A stretch of DNA of 6,914 nucleotides from Sedimentisphaerales bacterium (GCA_030636065.1 DAOVXR010000095.1:1-6914), one strand, 5' to 3'. Numbered from the stretch's first letter, positions 1 through 6,004 are shown. Notes: a model not told the origin generated them from the sequence alone. Made by a program: numbers and translations.

Positions 1-159
1 CCCCATTCGAAACAACGGCAAATTTGGGTTATGGGTAAGTACGTTTATCAGTGTTGCTATCGGCATATCCTGTTAACTTATAACGTCTGTATAAATTATA
101 TAACATTTGTGGGCATGCGGCGGAAAATTTGTGTAATTTTTTAAGTTTTTTTTGGGTGA

Positions 160-189
160 TTGACAAACAGCACTGAAATAGCCTACATT
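160..189 (+). promoter_or_regulatory. candidate trpC promoter
   Basis: A perfect -35 hexamer TTGACA (160-165) is followed after 18 nt by TACATT (184-189), which matches four of six -10 positions. Transcription would then begin at about 196-197, which is the trpC ATG itself, so the transcript would be leaderless or nearly so. This fits the lack of a convincing Shine-Dalgarno before trpC. Two TATAAC hexamers further upstream (79-84 and 99-104) are alternative -10 elements, but neither has a well-spaced -35. The assignment rests on pattern matching only. Confidence 0.35.
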
Positions 190-196
190 ACCGGAC

Positions 197-1009
197 ATGA
201 GTGATATTTTGCAGGAAATTCTAACGGTCAAGAGAGAGGAAGTGGCCGCGGCGCGGGAAAGAGTGTCTATAGAGAAACTGCGTGAAAGTGTGCGGCAGTT
301 ACCCAAATGTCGCAATTTTTATCGGGCCATAACGAAGGAAAACCCACGGCGGATCAATGTCATTGCCGAGATCAAACGGGCTTCACCCTCGGCAGGGTTA
401 ATTCGTGAGGATTTCGATCCCGTGGAACTGGCGATTATTTATCAGACGTGCGGCGCCGATGCGATAAGTGTCCTGACCGATGAGCGTTTTTTTCAGGGGA
501 GCCTGGAATATATCGGTCAGATAAAGGCGGCCGTCTCACTACCGATACTGCGTAAGGATTTTATTATCGATCCCTACCAGATATATGAGGCCCGGTTAGC
601 AGGCGCAGACGCGGTCTTGCTTATCGCCGAGGCTCTTAAGCCGGCTGTTCTGATGGATATGATGATCCTAACCAACTCGCTTACGATGACTGTCTTGCTG
701 GAAGTGCATGGGCTGGACTCACTACTGCAGGTTCGCAGCCTGATCGGTTTTCCACAGGAACACTACAGTCTGCTGGGTATCAATAACCGTAATCTCAAGA
801 CAATGAAAGTTGATCCGGCTAATTCACTGCGTTTGAGCGAATTTATCGATGATAAAGAAGGCCTGGTCAGTGAAAGCGGCATCAAAACCAGAAGACATGT
901 TGAACAATTGATCGAGGCCGGTTTTAATGGTATCCTTATCGGCGAGACCCTGATGCGAAGTGCTGATATTGCCGTTGGTTTCAATGAACTTTTTGGCCCA
1001 AACAGATAG
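197..1009 (+). CDS. trpC: indole-3-glycerol-phosphate synthase
   Basis: This cytoplasmic (beta/alpha)8-barrel enzyme of tryptophan synthesis closes the ring of 1-(2-carboxyphenylamino)-1-deoxyribulose 5-phosphate, releasing CO2 and water, to give indole-3-glycerol phosphate. The 270 residues match a monofunctional TrpC; there is no TrpF fusion. Visible family motifs are AEIKRASPSAG (57-67), LRKDF (118-122), LLEVH (167-171), GINNRNLKT (194-202), VSESGI (224-229) and GILIGETLM (245-253). By family alignment from memory, the active-site residues are E58, K60, K120 (general acid), E169, N196, E226 and S227, and all are present. The ATG at 197 lacks a clear Shine-Dalgarno but gives the usual N-terminus (ILQEILTVKREEV). 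No other trp gene is visible, though only 196 bases lie upstream. The zinc-ribbon gene follows after 8 nt and is probably co-transcribed. Confidence 0.97.
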   Translation: MSDILQEILTVKREEVAAARERVSIEKLRESVRQLPKCRNFYRAITKENPRRINVIAEIKRASPSAGLIREDFDPVELAIIYQTCGADAISVLTDERFFQGSLEYIGQIKAAVSLPILRKDFIIDPYQIYEARLAGADAVLLIAEALKPAVLMDMMILTNSLTMTVLLEVHGLDSLLQVRSLIGFPQEHYSLLGINNRNLKTMKVDPANSLRLSEFIDDKEGLVSESGIKTRRHVEQLIEAGFNGILIGETLMRSADIAVGFNELFGPNR

Positions 1010-1017
1010 TTGTAGTT

Positions 1018-1740
1018 ATGGCTGATTCATCGTCTGAAAATATGTTTAACTGCGCGAACTGCTCGCGTCAGCTCAGTGTCGTGCCGGATTATATCGGCCG
1101 ACTGGTAGCCTGTCCTTACTGCGGCAGTATGTTTATTATGCCCGGGTTGTCTCCGCAATCATTGCAGCGGGGTGACTCCGGGGAAGCCGACAATGGGACA
1201 ATACCCATTGCCGCTGAGAAAAATAATGATTCGGCTGTGGAGCGGGCGGAAACAGTTGATTCGACAAAAACGCCTGTCGGACCGATGAGCCAGGCTACTC
1301 CATATATTATGCCCGAACTAACCCGGCCCGGCGGTATTGCCGTCCTGGCGGCATTGGGTCTGATGTTGAGTATTACCGGGTTGGTGTTGGCTATCTCCAC
1401 GTTGGTGATCGGGACGGAAACGCTCTTTGGCAGCGACCGGTTAATGCTGGGTGATTCGATTTACTCACAGGTAAAGTTCGCGATGTACTGTCTGTATATG
1501 CTGCTATACCTGCTCGTTTGTATGGGACTGCTGAAAGGGCGGAATTCAGCCCGGCGAATCTTTATTCTGCTGACACTGTTATTTATTTTCGGCGAACTAA
1601 CTCAGATCGGTGTTGCGTCGTACAAGGGAGAGCCGCTCGTTAATCCGCCGTTAGATTTTCTCAAAGTGATTGCTTTGGTATATATGCTGGGGGGTGTGTT
1701 GTATCTGATTCGCAGCCGGATAGGAAACTGGTTCGATTAA
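1018..1740 (+). CDS. zinc-ribbon membrane protein of unknown function
   Basis: I do not recognise a specific family and assign no function. The 240-residue protein begins with a zinc ribbon: two CxxC knuckles, C12-x2-C15 and C32-x2-C35, 16 residues apart, the second as CPYCG. A low-complexity polar linker follows at about 43-100. Hydrophobic stretches near 105-132, 152-173, 179-200 and 213-232 suggest four membrane helices, so this is likely an inner-membrane protein with a cytoplasmic zinc ribbon. This layout of ribbon, disordered linker and small membrane bundle is, to my knowledge, common among uncharacterised planctomycete proteins. The ATG at 1018 is 8 nt after the trpC stop with no obvious Shine-Dalgarno, which suggests translational coupling; M9 (1042) is an alternative start that keeps the zinc ribbon. 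ino1 starts 32 nt after the stop. Confidence 0.85.
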   Translation: MADSSSENMFNCANCSRQLSVVPDYIGRLVACPYCGSMFIMPGLSPQSLQRGDSGEADNGTIPIAAEKNNDSAVERAETVDSTKTPVGPMSQATPYIMPELTRPGGIAVLAALGLMLSITGLVLAISTLVIGTETLFGSDRLMLGDSIYSQVKFAMYCLYMLLYLLVCMGLLKGRNSARRIFILLTLLFIFGELTQIGVASYKGEPLVNPPLDFLKVIALVYMLGGVLYLIRSRIGNWFD

Positions 1741-1772
1741 GTCTGTTTTTTTGTGAATGGAGATTATTATAC

Positions 1773-2876
1773 ATGAGTAAGATTAGAGTCGCGATTATTG
1801 GTGTTGGTAACTGTACAAGCTCGTTACTCCAGGGCATTGAGTACTATAAGAGCAAAAACAGCGAGGATATGGTCGGGCTGATGCACTGGGACATCAATGG
1901 ATATAAACCTTATGATATTGAAGTGGTGGCTGCGTTCGATGTTGACAAAAGAAAAGTTGGAAAGGACGTCAATGAAGCCATATTCGAGAGGCCGAACTGC
2001 ACTAAAATATTTTGTAAAGATATGCCCAAAACCGGTGTTACTGTGCAAATGGGAAAAATCATGGATGGTTTTTCAGATCACATGAAGGATTATGACGATG
2101 ACTACACATTCGTGCTTAACGGCAGGTCTGAAGCGACGAAAGAAGATATTGTCGGAACACTGAAGGAGTCCGGTACTGAGATATTATTAAATTATCTCCC
2201 TGTCGGTTCGGAGGAAGCCACGAAGTTTTATGTCGAATGCGCTTTGGAGGCGGGTGTTGCGTTCATAAATAATATACCTGTTTTTATAGCGAGTAACCGG
2301 GAATGGGCGAAAAAATTCGAAGAAAAAAACATACCGATAATAGGTGATGATATTAAAGCTCAACTTGGTGCGACAATCACTCATAGAGTATTGACTGATC
2401 TTTTCAATAAAAGAGGGGTAAAATTAGAGAGAACCTACCAGCTCAATACAGGCGGAAATACTGATTTCCTCAATATGCACCAAAGCAGCAGGCTCGCTTC
2501 CAAGAAAATATCGAAAACAGAGGCTGTTCAGTCCGTTGCCGCTGACAGATTGGCCGACCGCGACATTCATATAGGCCCAAGCGATTATGTCCCCTGGCAG
2601 AATGACAATAAGGTCTGTTTTATCAGGATGGAAGGGAGGCTCTTCGGCGATGTGCCGATGAATCTGGAGTTACGGCTGAGCGTGGAAGACTCCCCCAATT
2701 CCGCCGGTGTGGCTATTGATTCCATTCGCTGCTGTAAGATGGCACTTGATCGCGGCAAAGGCGGTATTTTATACGCCCCTTCGGCATACTTCTGCAAAAA
2801 ACCGCCCAAACAGTTCACTGACGAAAAAGCTTACGAGATGACTGAGGAATTTATCGCAGACACACGCGCGATATAG
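1773..2876 (+). CDS. ino1: myo-inositol-1-phosphate synthase (Ino1 type)
   Basis: The enzyme converts glucose 6-phosphate to 1D-myo-inositol 3-phosphate with NAD+ as internal redox cofactor, the first step towards inositol, inositol phospholipids and related solutes. The 367 residues match the short prokaryotic form, as in actinobacteria, rather than the eukaryotic enzyme of about 500. Motifs in order are the Rossmann loop GVGNCTSSLLQG (10-21), FDVDKRKVG (55-63), YLPVGSEEA (141-149), GDDIKAQLGATITHR (191-205), QLNTGGNTDFLNM (223-235), SKKISKTEAV (243-252), IHIGPSDYV (265-273), GDVPMNLE (292-299) and DSPNSAG (306-312). These follow the Mycobacterium enzyme closely as I recall it. The start is supported by TGGAGA (1758-1763), about 10 nt before the ATG. 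By eye the gene is richer in A+T than trpC or rsmH, which may mean transfer or different codon selection. A long spacer follows, so it is probably not co-transcribed with mraZ. Confidence 0.95.
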   Translation: MSKIRVAIIGVGNCTSSLLQGIEYYKSKNSEDMVGLMHWDINGYKPYDIEVVAAFDVDKRKVGKDVNEAIFERPNCTKIFCKDMPKTGVTVQMGKIMDGFSDHMKDYDDDYTFVLNGRSEATKEDIVGTLKESGTEILLNYLPVGSEEATKFYVECALEAGVAFINNIPVFIASNREWAKKFEEKNIPIIGDDIKAQLGATITHRVLTDLFNKRGVKLERTYQLNTGGNTDFLNMHQSSRLASKKISKTEAVQSVAADRLADRDIHIGPSDYVPWQNDNKVCFIRMEGRLFGDVPMNLELRLSVEDSPNSAGVAIDSIRCCKMALDRGKGGILYAPSAYFCKKPPKQFTDEKAYEMTEEFIADTRAI

Positions 2877-2904
2877 GAAAGTGGGGGGAAATGGTAAGGA
2901 TTAA

Positions 2905-2927
2905 TGGAAAAAGTAACAGGTTTTCCA
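2905..2927 (+). repeat. hairpin downstream of ino1
   Basis: Perfect 7-bp inverted repeat TGGAAAA (2905-2911) and TTTTCCA (2921-2927) around a 9-nt loop, starting 29 nt after the ino1 stop. The stem is A/T-rich and no uridine run follows, so it is a poor intrinsic terminator. It may protect the ino1 mRNA 3' end or be a protein-binding palindrome. Confidence 0.4.
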
Positions 2928-3086
2928 CAATTTGCCGATAATTAACTAAGTTGACTTACTCTGACGCTGGTGTCAAATAGCGGTAGTTCACAGGATTAAG
3001 AAAGAATTTTATTGAAAAAATAAAAACAGAAATCGTTGACATATAGTATGTGCACCGAAAGATTAGCCAATATATGGTAGCGTCGG

Positions 3087-3123
3087 CGTTTTTTAAAAAA
3101 ACGTCCAAAATTTTTTTAAAAAA
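3087..3123 (+). other. A/T tracts and palindrome upstream of mraZ promoter
   Basis: A palindrome CGTTTTTTAAAAAAACG (3087-3103) is followed by AAAATTTTTTTAAAAAA (3107-3123). The A-tracts are centred near 3098, 3108 and 3120, roughly one helical turn apart, as in intrinsically curved DNA or an UP-like element. The position just upstream of the candidate mraZ promoter fits a role in promoter strength. It could also be a weak bidirectional terminator, since an AT stem is followed by a T-run. The function is inferred. Confidence 0.35.
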
Positions 3124-3127
3124 GATG

Positions 3128-3155
3128 TTGTCTTTGTGGGGAGATGTGGTAAAAA
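3128..3155 (+). promoter_or_regulatory. candidate mraZ (dcw) promoter
   Basis: TTGTCT (3128-3133) resembles a -35 box (4 of 6) and, after 16 nt, TAAAAA (3150-3155) resembles a -10 box (4 of 6). The MraZ-type repeats (3136-3170) would then cover the spacer, the -10 and the start site, which suits autorepression. Both boxes are weak and the assignment depends mainly on context. Confidence 0.3.
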
Positions 3156-3170
3156 TTGGTGCATAGTGGT
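3136..3170 (+). promoter_or_regulatory. candidate MraZ operator: four 10-bp-spaced direct repeats
   Basis: Four pentamers lie at an exact 10-bp period: GTGGG (3136-3140), GTGGT (3146-3150), TTGGT (3156-3160) and GTGGT (3166-3170), each pair separated by 5 nt. The shared core TGGK begins at 3137, 3147, 3157 and 3167. E. coli MraZ is known to bind TGGGN direct repeats separated by 5 nt upstream of its own gene, and this has the same geometry at the same place, 74 nt before the mraZ ATG. It most likely mediates autorepression of mraZ and the downstream dcw genes. The third position of the core is constant but the fourth is mostly T rather than G, perhaps matching this lineage's MraZ variant. Confidence 0.75.
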
Positions 3171-3232
3171 GAAGGTTGAGTTGTCAAATCAAGACCACAA
3201 GTAACGGCGTGTGGGATTGTAATCAACAGTAT

Positions 3233-3236
3233 AGGA
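3233..3236 (+). promoter_or_regulatory. mraZ ribosome binding site
   Basis: AGGA lies 8 nt before the ATG at 3245. It supports that start over the upstream TTG at 3176, which has no comparable site and would add 23 residues foreign to the family. Confidence 0.55.
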
Positions 3237-3244
3237 TCATTGAA

Positions 3245-3745
3245 ATGCTTCTGTTGACCGGTGAATTTGAACTGAATCTGGATAATAAATATCGGTTATT
3301 TATCCCCGCACGTGTGCGAGAGCAGATTTCTCCGGAAGATAACGGTAGTGGTTTTTATCTCGTTTCAGGTGTTAATCGTATCCTAAGTCTTTATCCAGAC
3401 TTATATTATCAGCGCATCGCCCTTGCCGTGGCCCCAAGGATGGTGGCCCCGGATGAGTTGTTGACTTTTGAGCGGATCAACTACGCTATGGCCGGCAGGG
3501 TTGAGCTGGATCGGCAGGGACGGGTGCTTATAGGTGAAAAGGCCATCCGTCGTGCAGGCGTCAGGGAGCAGATAACGCTGATAGGGGTACGGGACCATCT
3601 GGAGATTTGGGATAAGCAGCAATGGCAAAGGTATTTGGACGAACATCTCGCTATGCACGAAAAAATGTTGCTGCAGGCGCGTGAAGAAACATTACGCAAA
3701 GAACGTGAAACGGCGGGCTGGGAAGGTAGAGAGCGTAGAGAGTGA
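3245..3745 (+). CDS. mraZ: MraZ transcriptional regulator
   Basis: MraZ is a ring-forming, AbrB/SpoVT-like DNA-binding protein that represses its own dcw operon. The 166 residues carry both expected half-domains: LNLDNKYRLFIPARVREQI (11-29) and VELDRQGRVLIGEKAIRRAGV (86-106), the second followed by TLIGVRDHLEIWD (111-123), the usual end of the second domain. The first half keeps D13, K15, R17, P21 and R23 of the DNA-binding DxKGRxxxPxxxR motif but has Tyr16 where most members have Gly. A charged helical tail from about 124 makes it longer than the usual 140-150 residues. Its last residues (GRERRE) are encoded by a GTAGAGNRY repeat that continues past the stop. The ATG at 3245 is chosen because the family starts a few residues before the GEFEL-type strand and because AGGA precedes it. 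First gene of the cluster, with its presumed operator upstream. Confidence 0.93.
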   Translation: MLLLTGEFELNLDNKYRLFIPARVREQISPEDNGSGFYLVSGVNRILSLYPDLYYQRIALAVAPRMVAPDELLTFERINYAMAGRVELDRQGRVLIGEKAIRRAGVREQITLIGVRDHLEIWDKQQWQRYLDEHLAMHEKMLLQAREETLRKERETAGWEGRERRE

Positions 3746-3826
3746 AAAGTGGGGGGCAAGAGTAGAGAGTGGGGGGGAGAGAGTAGAGCGTGGAGTGTGG
3801 AGTGTAGAGAGCGAAAAGTAGAGAAC
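3726..3826 (+). repeat. GTAGAGNRY repeat array A (six copies)
   Basis: Six copies of a 9-mer GTAGAGMRY occur at 3726-3734, 3735-3743, 3762-3770, 3783-3791, 3804-3812 and 3818-3826. The first two are in direct tandem; the starts of copies three to five are 21 nt apart. Spacers are also purine-rich, including G6 (3751-3756) and G7 (3771-3777). The first two copies encode the MraZ C-terminus and its TGA stop, and the array fills most of the gap to the next gene. The + strand is almost free of C. A related array lies at 6303-6377. Function unknown. Confidence 0.8.
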
Positions 3827-3844
3827 TGGAATAAATCTTAACAT

Positions 3845-3849
3845 AGGAG
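3845..3849 (+). promoter_or_regulatory. ribosome binding site of the small gene
   Basis: AGGAG lies 8 nt before the ATG at 3858 and is one of the best Shine-Dalgarno matches in the window. It is the main support for translation of the small gene. A second ATG follows directly at 3861. Confidence 0.55.
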
Positions 3850-3857
3850 ATTGTGGA

Positions 3858-4088
3858 ATGATGTCGGAAATGCGGCAGGCAATGATCTCAGAGGACGAAA
3901 CTGTAATTAAAGATGAATCATTTCGCGGCTGTCTGAATGTGCTTGAGCAGCGTTTGGAGAAAGTCCGAAGTTGGGGCTGGCCCTATAGTGAGATCGATTT
4001 CTCGCCGCAGGTCAGGGCAGCCTCAATGAAGGGCCGGTCAGAGGACAGCCATCAACATAACGTCAGAACCGGAGCGATGGTTTTATAA
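3858..4088 (+). CDS. small protein of unknown function in dcw cluster
   Basis: I do not recognise this 76-residue protein. It lies between mraZ and rsmH, which are usually adjacent, in the same direction, with AGGAG at ideal spacing, and ends 31 nt before rsmH. The N-terminal half is acidic and probably helical; residues 25-40 (CLNVLEQRLEKVRSWG) could form an amphipathic helix, followed by WPYSEIDFSP. The C-terminal third is polar with two histidines. There is no signal peptide, membrane segment or cysteine pair. The start could be M1 (3858) or M2 (3861). It could be a lineage-specific division or regulatory factor or a chance ORF. The Shine-Dalgarno, position and the non-repetitive sequence after the purine array favour a real gene. 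Confidence 0.6.
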   Translation: MMSEMRQAMISEDETVIKDESFRGCLNVLEQRLEKVRSWGWPYSEIDFSPQVRAASMKGRSEDSHQHNVRTGAMVL

Positions 4089-4119
4089 ATGTCCCGCGGT
4101 AAAGAGACTGGACAGTTGC

Positions 4120-5034
4120 GTGAGTCAAAATGAAGTTCATACGCCCGTTCTCCTGAATGTTTTGTCGGGTATTTTGAGGTATCCCGGCGAAGGTACGGTG
4201 GTGGACGCCACAATAGGGTATGGAGGCCACGCGTTAGAGTTCGGGGGGCGATTGACTCAAAAAGGTCTGCTGATCGGGTTGGATGTGGATGACGCAACTC
4301 TCGTAGCGGCGGGCCGTAAATTAGAGAAGTTGGACTGCCGGGTCAGGCTGGTGCGAGAAAATTTCGGCCGACTTGACGAAGTGCTGGAACAAGCCGGCAT
4401 AGGGCAGGTGGATGTAATATTAGCTGATCTGGGGGTCAGTTCGGGACAATTGGCGGATGCCGAACGAGGGATCAGCTTTCAACATGACGGGCCGCTGGAC
4501 ATGCGGATGGATACCCGGCTGGAAAGAACGGCAGCGGATCTGGTGAACAGCTTGGGGCAGGATGATCTGGCGAATCTGATATACCGATATGGCGAAGAAC
4601 GCAGAAGCCGTCGGATTGCTCGCGGGATCGTTATGGCACGGCGGGAAAAACCGTTCGAGCGGACGTTGGATTTAGTAAAGGTAATTATCCGTTCACTGGG
4701 AATAACCACTAAGGGCCGAAAGAGCAGGATTCATCCGGCGACCCGGACATTCCAGGCTTTGCGAATAGCGGTGAACGATGAACTGGGACAGTTGGAAACG
4801 CTGTTACAAAAGGCACCTCGACTTCTGAAAACGCAGGGACAGATCGCGATTATCAGCTTTCACAGTCTGGAGGACAGACTGGTTAAGTATAACTTCCGCG
4901 AAAACCATAAAAACGGCGATTATGAGATTTTAACGAAAAAGCCGCTGGTTGCGGACAACGAAGAACGACAACAAAATCCACGCAGTCGAAGCGCAAAGCT
5001 GCGAGTTGCGAGGAAAGTGGAGGTCATGCAATGA
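4120..5034 (+). CDS. rsmH: 16S rRNA (cytosine-1402-N4)-methyltransferase RsmH
   Basis: RsmH (MraW) uses S-adenosylmethionine to N4-methylate C1402 of 16S rRNA in the ribosomal P site and is a standard member of dcw. The 304 residues match the family length. Motifs in order are HTPVLL (7-12), the SAM-binding VDATIGYGGH (28-37), LIGLDVDD (51-58), ADLGVSSGQL (102-111), GPLDMRMD (124-131), the inserted helical domain with YRYGEERRSRRIAR (155-168), HPATRTFQALRIAVNDEL (205-222), IISFHSLEDRLVK (244-256) and PRSRSAKLRVAR (287-298). All the key segments I know are intact. The start is taken as GTG (4120), directly before the conserved HTPVLL, with a weak GGA 7 nt upstream; no ATG is in frame nearby. 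The stop overlaps the next gene as ATGA, indicating translational coupling. Confidence 0.97.
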   Translation: MSQNEVHTPVLLNVLSGILRYPGEGTVVDATIGYGGHALEFGGRLTQKGLLIGLDVDDATLVAAGRKLEKLDCRVRLVRENFGRLDEVLEQAGIGQVDVILADLGVSSGQLADAERGISFQHDGPLDMRMDTRLERTAADLVNSLGQDDLANLIYRYGEERRSRRIARGIVMARREKPFERTLDLVKVIIRSLGITTKGRKSRIHPATRTFQALRIAVNDELGQLETLLQKAPRLLKTQGQIAIISFHSLEDRLVKYNFRENHKNGDYEILTKKPLVADNEERQQNPRSRSAKLRVARKVEVMQ

Positions 5035-5942
5035 CAAAAGAAGCAAAAGTCGGTTTATTATTGGGTCTGTGTTTTATTGTGGCGATTGCGGTTGTATTGC
5101 GCGATGTTCACAAGGCCGGTGATGAAGACCTGGTCAGGACATTAGTGGCGGAACAGGATTCTGTTACTAACGACGAGATTGGAGATACCGCGATTAACAG
5201 GGGTGTTAATAATCTGTATGTAAATAATAATTACATAGAGGATGAAAGTGATTATGAGCGCCCCTCGGCAGAACCGGAAACAGAGACGCTTGCGTTAAAT
5301 GACAATCAGTTTTCCGTCTCGGGCGAGTCGGTTCGCTATGAAATGTCCCTGCCCGATTCGAAGCAGTTGATGACTGACTCTGCTTTTACGGAATATTCGC
5401 AACTGCCGGCAGCCGATATGGAGTTCGAAGATGTATTTAACAGGATAGAGCAGCCGCAGCCCGTGCGAACAATAATTATCGAGCCGCAGAAACAGCCGAC
5501 GTCGCGAACATACACGGTACGCAAAGGAGACTATCTCAGTACGATTGCGGTAAAGATGTATGGGCCGGAACTGGGGAATAAATTAGTGCATGTCCGGGGA
5601 ATATACGAGGCGAACCGAAAAATACTTCGTTCGCCCGATAGTATTGATATTGGCCGGAAATTAGTGATACCGGTCCTGAAAAGTATGCCGAACGGAGGCT
5701 TCCGGGATAAGACAGGCGAAACAACAACTCAAATAAAAGAGTCAGAGAGAAAACAAAAATCACAACAATCGTCGGAATATACCTATTATGAGGTAAAAAG
5801 CGGTGATTCGCTATGGAAGATCGCTGAATCGAAATTGGGTAACGGCATAAGGTTTAACGAAATCGTAAAGCTCAACGGAAAACTGCTCAAAGACAAGGAC
5901 AATGTATTTCCGGGGATGAGGATAAAGATTCCCAGGGGATAA
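5031..5942 (+). CDS. membrane-anchored protein with two LysM domains
   Basis: The 303-residue protein has a short N-terminal tail, one hydrophobic helix (about 7-23) that should anchor it in the inner membrane, a long acidic and probably disordered stretch (about 30-155), and two LysM domains. LysM1 spans about 160-214 (YTVRKGDYLSTIA ... LVIP) and LysM2 about 252-301 (YYEVKSGDSLWKIA ... IKIP), joined by a lysine- and glutamine-rich linker. LysM domains bind the N-acetylglucosamine-containing glycan of peptidoglycan, so it probably tethers the envelope to the cell wall. No catalytic domain is seen. The ATGA overlap with rsmH puts it where ftsL usually sits, suggesting a role in wall synthesis or division; that role is inferred. 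The acidic spacer could span the periplasm. LysM1 is slightly longer than usual, with extra residues after MYG. Confidence 0.9.
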   Translation: MTKEAKVGLLLGLCFIVAIAVVLRDVHKAGDEDLVRTLVAEQDSVTNDEIGDTAINRGVNNLYVNNNYIEDESDYERPSAEPETETLALNDNQFSVSGESVRYEMSLPDSKQLMTDSAFTEYSQLPAADMEFEDVFNRIEQPQPVRTIIIEPQKQPTSRTYTVRKGDYLSTIAVKMYGPELGNKLVHVRGIYEANRKILRSPDSIDIGRKLVIPVLKSMPNGGFRDKTGETTTQIKESERKQKSQQSSEYTYYEVKSGDSLWKIAESKLGNGIRFNEIVKLNGKLLKDKDNVFPGMRIKIPRG

Positions 5943-5974
5943 GTCATACTCATTTCAGGTGAAAACACCATTGT

Positions 5975-6004
5975 TGTACATTTCGTAGGTTCACTATCTA
6001 TAAT
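5975..6004 (+). promoter_or_regulatory. candidate internal dcw promoter before ftsL
   Basis: A perfect -10 hexamer TATAAT (5999-6004) lies 18 nt after TGTACA (5975-5980), which matches four of six -35 positions. Transcription would start near 6011, about 30 nt before the ftsL start. A short GGTG-AAAA-CACC hairpin (5958-5969) just upstream could weaken read-through. Together they suggest that ftsL-ftsI can be transcribed apart from the upstream dcw genes. Confidence 0.45.

Larger units (their letters stand above)
2877..3244 (+). other. non-coding spacer between ino1 and mraZ
   Basis: No convincing gene is seen in these 368 nt. The spacer holds an AAAGTGGGGGG motif just after the ino1 stop (2878-2888), a 7-bp hairpin (2905-2927), A/T-rich tracts (3087-3123), a candidate promoter (about 3128-3155), the four-repeat operator (3136-3170) and the mraZ leader. 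A TTGACA hexamer at 3036-3041 has no good -10 at the usual spacing; the nearest options around 3059-3065 (AAGATT, AGATTA) are weak. The layout suggests that ino1 transcription ends here and that dcw transcription begins here. Confidence 0.6.

Noticed and set aside
1..76. Possible C-terminal tail of an upstream gene: one + frame reads through a hydrophobic stretch (FGLWVSTFISVAIGISC) to TAA at 74-76
   Set aside because: Only about 24 codons are visible and other frames are also open for 11 to about 50 codons, so the frame cannot be chosen and no gene is supported.
73..315. Minus-strand ORF of 80 codons
   Set aside because: It runs antiparallel across the trpC start, has low-complexity serine- and leucine-rich sequence with no motif, and is explained as a shadow of trpC plus A/T-rich leader.
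2951..2976. TTGAC ... GTCAA inverted repeat with a 16-nt spacer
   Set aside because: Five-base arms at this spacing are expected by chance. Read as a promoter, TTGACT has only a poor -10 (CAAATA) at 17 nt.
3176..3244. Upstream TTG start adding 23 residues to MraZ
   Set aside because: The extra residues do not resemble the MraZ N-terminus. AGGA sits 8 nt before ATG 3245, and TTG 3176 would lie only 5 nt after the operator.
3401..3759. Two minus-strand ORFs (3401-3658 and 3481-3759)
   Set aside because: They are antisense to mraZ, in two different frames, with no motif and no Shine-Dalgarno; one is rich in serine and arginine as expected from antisense of the repeat and a coding strand.
3726..3826. 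CRISPR array or G-quadruplex as explanation of the purine repeat
   Set aside because: The 9-bp units have irregular, non-unique spacers, unlike CRISPR. Only two long G-runs exist here, so a simple four-run quadruplex is not evident.
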